Source of the DNA: an uncultured Bacilli bacterium
GTDB lineage: Bacteria; Bacillota_I; Bacilli_A; RF39; UBA660
Assembly: GCA_934096015.1 (NCBI GenBank)
Contig: CAKOLD010000003.1
Location: forward strand, 6,682-70,681
Reading direction: 5' to 3'
Length of the DNA: 64,000 bases
The translations under genes were made by a program, and so were the position numbers. Below, piece by piece: positions 60,876 through 64,000 of the stretch (positions are counted from its first letter, which is position 1; each line of letters begins with the position of its first letter). The notes beneath the pieces were generated by a model. It saw nothing but the letters and a program-made list of their open reading frames with translations. It ran no database searches and was not told the origin of the DNA.

Positions 60876-63272
60876 ATGTCTTTATTAGATCGCTTTAAGA
60901 TAGATTATACAAATGCTAAAAGTAATGAAAAACTAATAATTAAAGGAAATAACTATAGATTTACTATTTTAAGTGAAATATTAATAAGAATAGAATATAG
61001 CAAAGATGGAAACTTTGAAGATAGACCAACAGAATTTGCCAGAATGCGTAACTTTCCAGTCTTTAATTATCTAAAACAAGAAGATGAAAATTATTTAGTA
61101 ATTGAAACTAACTATTTTAAATTAGAATATACTAAAAACAAACCTTTTTATGGTTCCAAATTTAGTCCTGATCAATATTTCAAAGTAACTTTAAAACAAA
61201 CTGATAAAGTTTGGTATTTTCAACATCCAGAAATTCGTAATTTTAAATCAATTGACTATAGCTTAGATAATGTAAATGGAAGACCTACAACTAGAAAAGG
61301 ACTTTATTCAACAGATGGCTTTGTTTCTATAGATGATACAGAATCATTAATTTTTAATAATGATGGGTCCTTAGGAAAAAGAAATGATGCTAGAATCGAT
61401 TTATATTTATTCATGTATAGAAAAGACTTTGGTTTATGCCTTAGAGATTACTTTAAATTAACAGGTTATCCTAAAATGATTCCAAGATACTGTTTAGGAG
61501 TTTGGTGGAGTAAAGATATTAATTACAATTCTGAATCCGTACAAGAATTTATAAATAAATGTAAAAAAGAAGAAATCCCTTTAAGTGTTTTTCTTTTAAA
61601 TAAAAGTTGGCACATAGACAATAATGTAAATAGTGGATTCACTTTTAATCAAAGCTTGTTCCCAAGTCCTAAAAACTTTATAGATAATTTGCATAATGAG
61701 AATATCTATTTAGGATTAAATATAAATCCAGTAAGTGGTATATATCAGACAGAAGCTAATTTCAAGAAATTTAAAGAAGATTATGGTTATCAAGAAGAAG
61801 GAAATATTCCTTTTAACGTTTTTAATACATCCCTGTTAAATTCTTACTTTACAAATATAATTCAACCATTAATTAATATGGGAGTAGATTTTTTTTGGAT
61901 AGATTACAATAATAGAAAAGATATTTATACAGAAAGAGCGTTAAATCATTACCATTTTCTTAATTATAAAGCAACAGATAAAAGAGGCATAATTTTTTCT
62001 AGAAATGGTCTAATTAATAGTCATCTTTATCCTATAAATTATACTGGAGAAACTGTAGTAAGCTGGGAAAATCTAAAAATGCTTCCAGAGTATAATACAT
62101 TAGCGTGCAATATGGGAATAACTTGGGTAAGTAATGATATCGGAGGATTTTATGGAGGAATTGAAGATGACGAGTTAATGAGACGATTTGTTCAATTTGG
62201 TACATATAGTCCAATATTAAGACTTTCAAGTGCTGAAAGTCATTATTATAAAAGAGAACCATGGAATTGGGATATTCATACAAAAAGTATAATAAAAAAT
62301 TATCTACAAATGCGTCATAAACTAATTCCTTATTTATATTCAGAGGCTTATAAATATCATAAAACAGGTTTACCAATTATCCAGCCTTTATATTATAATT
62401 ATCCAGAAATAATTGATGAACCTTTGTACAAAAATGAATATTACTTTGGTACTGAATTATTTGTCTCTCCAATAACCAGTCCAAAAGACATTACAATGAA
62501 TAGAACAATTCATAAAATGTTTATGCCAGAAGGAACTTGGTACGATTTTAAAACCGGTAAAAAATTCCCTGGAAACAAAAGATACATAACCTTTTATAAA
62601 GATGAGGACTACCCAGTATTCGCTAAAAGCGGAAGTATTATTCCCCTTGCTAATATAAAAGATAATTTAAATAATACTAATAATCCAACAGATCTAGAAA
62701 TTCAAGTATTTCCAGGAAAAAGTAATACTTATAGATTATATGAAGATGATGGAATCACTAATAAATATGAAAATAATTTTTATTGTATAAACGAAATAGA
62801 TTATAACTATCGATCTAATAATTATACTTTAATAATAAGACCTGTCGAAGGTAAGACTGGAATTATTCCAGAAACTAGAAACTATAAAATAAAATTTAGA
62901 AACACAAGAAAAGCAGATGATGTAATTGTTTATATAGGAGAAGATTTACAAGAAAACATTGAAACTTACGTTGATGATACAGACTTCTGTATTTTAATTC
63001 CTAATGTTAATACATTAAAACAACTTAGTATTAACTGCAAAGGAAAAGACATAGAAATAGATGCAGTTAGATTAATAAATGAAGACATAGATTCAATATT
63101 AAGTGATTTAAAAATAGAAACGTCACTAAAAGAACAAATTTCTAACATAATATTTAGTGAGCTAGAAATAAAGAAAAAAAGAATTGAAATTAGAAAATTA
63201 AAAAAACAAAAACTTAGTGATAAACATATAAAAATGTTTTTAAAACTACTTGATTATATAGCAGAATTTTAA
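60876..63272 (+). CDS. Glycoside hydrolase family 31 protein with altered acid/base residue
   Basis: A 798-residue alpha-glucosidase-type enzyme without signal peptide. It has an N-terminal beta domain, a (beta/alpha)8 barrel (about 215-560) and C-terminal beta domains, plus an extra ~70-residue helical Lys/Glu tail. The nucleophile is D343 in DFFWIDYNN. The acid/base position, normally the Asp of W/Y-TGD, is E392 in NYTGETVVSWENL. DIGGF and QFGTYSPILRLSS are family motifs. The substrate may be an alpha-glucoside. ATG 60876 follows GGGAGGG. Confidence 0.9.
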   Translation: MSLLDRFKIDYTNAKSNEKLIIKGNNYRFTILSEILIRIEYSKDGNFEDRPTEFARMRNFPVFNYLKQEDENYLVIETNYFKLEYTKNKPFYGSKFSPDQYFKVTLKQTDKVWYFQHPEIRNFKSIDYSLDNVNGRPTTRKGLYSTDGFVSIDDTESLIFNNDGSLGKRNDARIDLYLFMYRKDFGLCLRDYFKLTGYPKMIPRYCLGVWWSKDINYNSESVQEFINKCKKEEIPLSVFLLNKSWHIDNNVNSGFTFNQSLFPSPKNFIDNLHNENIYLGLNINPVSGIYQTEANFKKFKEDYGYQEEGNIPFNVFNTSLLNSYFTNIIQPLINMGVDFFWIDYNNRKDIYTERALNHYHFLNYKATDKRGIIFSRNGLINSHLYPINYTGETVVSWENLKMLPEYNTLACNMGITWVSNDIGGFYGGIEDDELMRRFVQFGTYSPILRLSSAESHYYKREPWNWDIHTKSIIKNYLQMRHKLIPYLYSEAYKYHKTGLPIIQPLYYNYPEIIDEPLYKNEYYFGTELFVSPITSPKDITMNRTIHKMFMPEGTWYDFKTGKKFPGNKRYITFYKDEDYPVFAKSGSIIPLANIKDNLNNTNNPTDLEIQVFPGKSNTYRLYEDDGITNKYENNFYCINEIDYNYRSNNYTLIIRPVEGKTGIIPETRNYKIKFRNTRKADDVIVYIGEDLQENIETYVDDTDFCILIPNVNTLKQLSINCKGKDIEIDAVRLINEDIDSILSDLKIETSLKEQISNIIFSELEIKKKRIEIRKLKKQKLSDKHIKMFLKLLDYIAEF

Positions 63273-63282
63273 TATAATAAGC

Positions 63283-63467
63283 GTAAGCAAATGAAGAAAG
63301 AGTAGTAATAATAAAGTTTTTTAAGAAAGTTAGTGGTTGATGAAAACTAATAAAATTTTATTATGAACTTGCTTTTGGATGTGATTGGGTAATTCCATTA
63401 AAAATTATAGAGTTAAAATAAGGTGGTACCACGGAGAAATTCGTCCTTTGAGTACTACTTTTTTTTA
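63283..63467 (+). promoter_or_regulatory. T-box riboswitch, probably leucine-specific
   Basis: The T-box core AAGGTGGTACCACGG (63420-63434) and the following CGTCCTTT are nearly consensus. A Stem I region with GAGTAGTAATAATA and the loop AGTGGTTGATGAAAACT precedes it. The specifier is probably CTT (63368-63370, in GAACTTGCTTTTGG), a leucine codon. The terminator is the pairing of AAGGTGGTAC with GTACTACTTT (63452-63461), then a T run. Uncharged tRNA-Leu should block termination and raise expression of the genes downstream, including leuS. Confidence 0.9.
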
Positions 63468-63478
63468 TAGGAGGATTT

Positions 63479-63838
63479 ATGGAAAATTTATTTTTATTTG
63501 TTATAAGCTTTACCCTGATGTTTATAATATATTTTATATTCTTTTATTTAAAAGGTCTAAAAAAACATCAAATAAAAAAATCAATGCAAGTAAATTATAT
63601 TTGTAATAAGCAAAAAATAAAGAAAAAAGATATAAATGAAAAAACCATAGGAATAATAATCTGTTTATTAGATCCTTTAATTATCAGTACTACAGGTGTT
63701 GTAGTAAGCAGTATAAAAAAATTAAATTATATTTGGCAAATTTTAAGTGGATTTGCAATGTTAGTTGTATTAATATATATAACTTATGAAATATTAGGAA
63801 GAATTATAAAAAGGAAGTGTATTAAAAATGAACAATAA
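63479..63838 (+). CDS. Small membrane protein between the T-box and leuS
   Basis: A 119-residue protein with an N-terminal membrane helix (about 3-25), a basic cytoplasmic segment (GLKKHQIKKSMQVNYICNKQ) and two further helices (about 55-77 and 86-108). The ribosome site is TAGGAGGA. It overlaps leuS by 11 bases and so shares T-box control. I do not recognise a named family. Being in the leuS transcript it may have a housekeeping role, but there is no functional clue. Confidence 0.65.
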   Translation: MENLFLFVISFTLMFIIYFIFFYLKGLKKHQIKKSMQVNYICNKQKIKKKDINEKTIGIIICLLDPLIISTTGVVVSSIKKLNYIWQILSGFAMLVVLIYITYEILGRIIKRKCIKNEQ

Positions 63839-64000
63839 ATTAATAGAAGAAAAATGGCAAAAATATTGGATCGATAATAAGATTTTTAACGCAAAAAATG
63901 GAAGCGATTTAAAACCATACTACATTTTAGTAGAATTTCCATATCCAAGTGGAGCAGGATTACATGTAGGACACGTTAGAAGTTATACTGCTCAAGATGC
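63828..64000 (+). CDS. leuS: Leucyl-tRNA synthetase (3' end outside window)
   Basis: Only the first 57 codons are in the window. They read NNKLIEEKWQKYWIDNKIFN, a typical LeuRS start, then YYILVEFPYPSGAGLHVGHVR, in which HVGH is the class I HIGH motif (given in part). The enzyme charges tRNA-Leu. The T-box upstream with a probable CTT specifier fits. The start overlaps the membrane-protein gene. Confidence 0.95.
   Translation, partial: MNNKLIEEKWQKYWIDNKIFNAKNGSDLKPYYILVEFPYPSGAGLHVGHVRSYTAQD

Noticed and set aside
1..64000. UGA as tryptophan (Mollicutes-like code)
   Set aside because: TGA ends several well-delimited genes, including spoIIAA and spoIIGA, and Trp positions use TGG.
1..64000. 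CRISPR arrays, rRNA genes, intact insertion sequences, replication origin
   Set aside because: No regularly spaced repeats, rRNA sequence, transposase with inverted ends or DnaA-box cluster was seen.

Overview
The window is very A+T-rich DNA from a low-GC, endospore-forming Firmicute, probably a compact, gut-type member of the Bacilli or Erysipelotrichia. The standard genetic code applies: TGA ends several genes (spoIIAA, spoIIGA) and Trp is TGG. The evidence for sporulation is direct. The window holds sigma factors SigF, SigE and SigG, SpoIIGA, a SpoIIAA-like protein, SpoVAC/AD/AE, SpmA/SpmB with DacB, SpoIVB, a YlmC-type protein and a GerA/GerC/GerB germinant receptor. Many blocks match Bacillus subtilis neighbourhoods: dacB-spmA-spmB-rluB, spoIIA-sigF-spoVA, ftsA-ftsZ-spoIIGA-sigE-sepF-divIVA, cca/dnaD-nth, infC-rpmI-rplT and nusB-xseA-xseB.

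Layout. 0-6.6 kb: glycolysis and sugar phosphate genes (gpmI, truncated at the window edge; a phosphohexomutase), deoD, the M16 pair ymfF/ymfH and an HD protein. 6.6-7.35 kb: a tRNA-Arg(CCU) gene followed by the 3' scrap of a tyrosine recombinase and other decayed sequence, the scar of an integrated element, then a leader ORF with an internal terminator. 7.35-12.7 kb: prs, sigG, ylmC, lspA, rluD, rhomboid protease. 12.8-19.4 kb: a type II secretion F protein, prepilin peptidase, dacB-spmA-spmB, rluB and an RNA m5U methyltransferase. 19.4-27.7 kb: a P-loop protein, a GNAT protein, two fused ABC exporters, a ZIP transporter and RNase J. 27.8-36.1 kb: an unknown secreted protein, the spoIIA-sigF-spoVA operon, a broken surface-protein gene and the germinant receptor. 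36.2-45 kb: a permease, fmt, a CDP-alcohol phosphatidyltransferase with a partner protein, the infC operon with its attenuator leader, a kinase-like protein and gatD/murT. 45-50.4 kb: cell division plus the mother-cell sigma cassette. 50.4-52.75 kb: a C39-peptidase ABC exporter followed by two double-glycine leader peptides, an apparent two-peptide bacteriocin locus. 52.8-59.3 kb: cca, dnaD, nth, a second D,D-carboxypeptidase, nusB-xseA-xseB and spoIVB. 59.4-60.8 kb: a small accessory patch with two unknown genes and a frameshifted acetyltransferase. 60.9-64 kb: a GH31 glycosidase, a T-box, a small membrane gene and the start of leuS.

The points most worth following are: (1) a spoIIA operon with no spoIIAB, in which SpoIIAA has lost the phosphorylated serine and its C-terminal end; (2) the uncharacterised two-peptide bacteriocin locus between divIVA and cca; (3) gene junctions where the Shine-Dalgarno of the downstream gene lies in the 3' arm of a hairpin that only read-through transcripts can form (sigG, spoVAC, nusB, perhaps rluB); (4) a prs leader ORF that spans an intrinsic terminator and ends on the prs start codon; and (5) ribosomal oddities, namely an AUA start for infC and a SAP/Rho-N-like tail on L20. 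All calls come from reading the sequence and from knowledge of the protein families. No database search was run.
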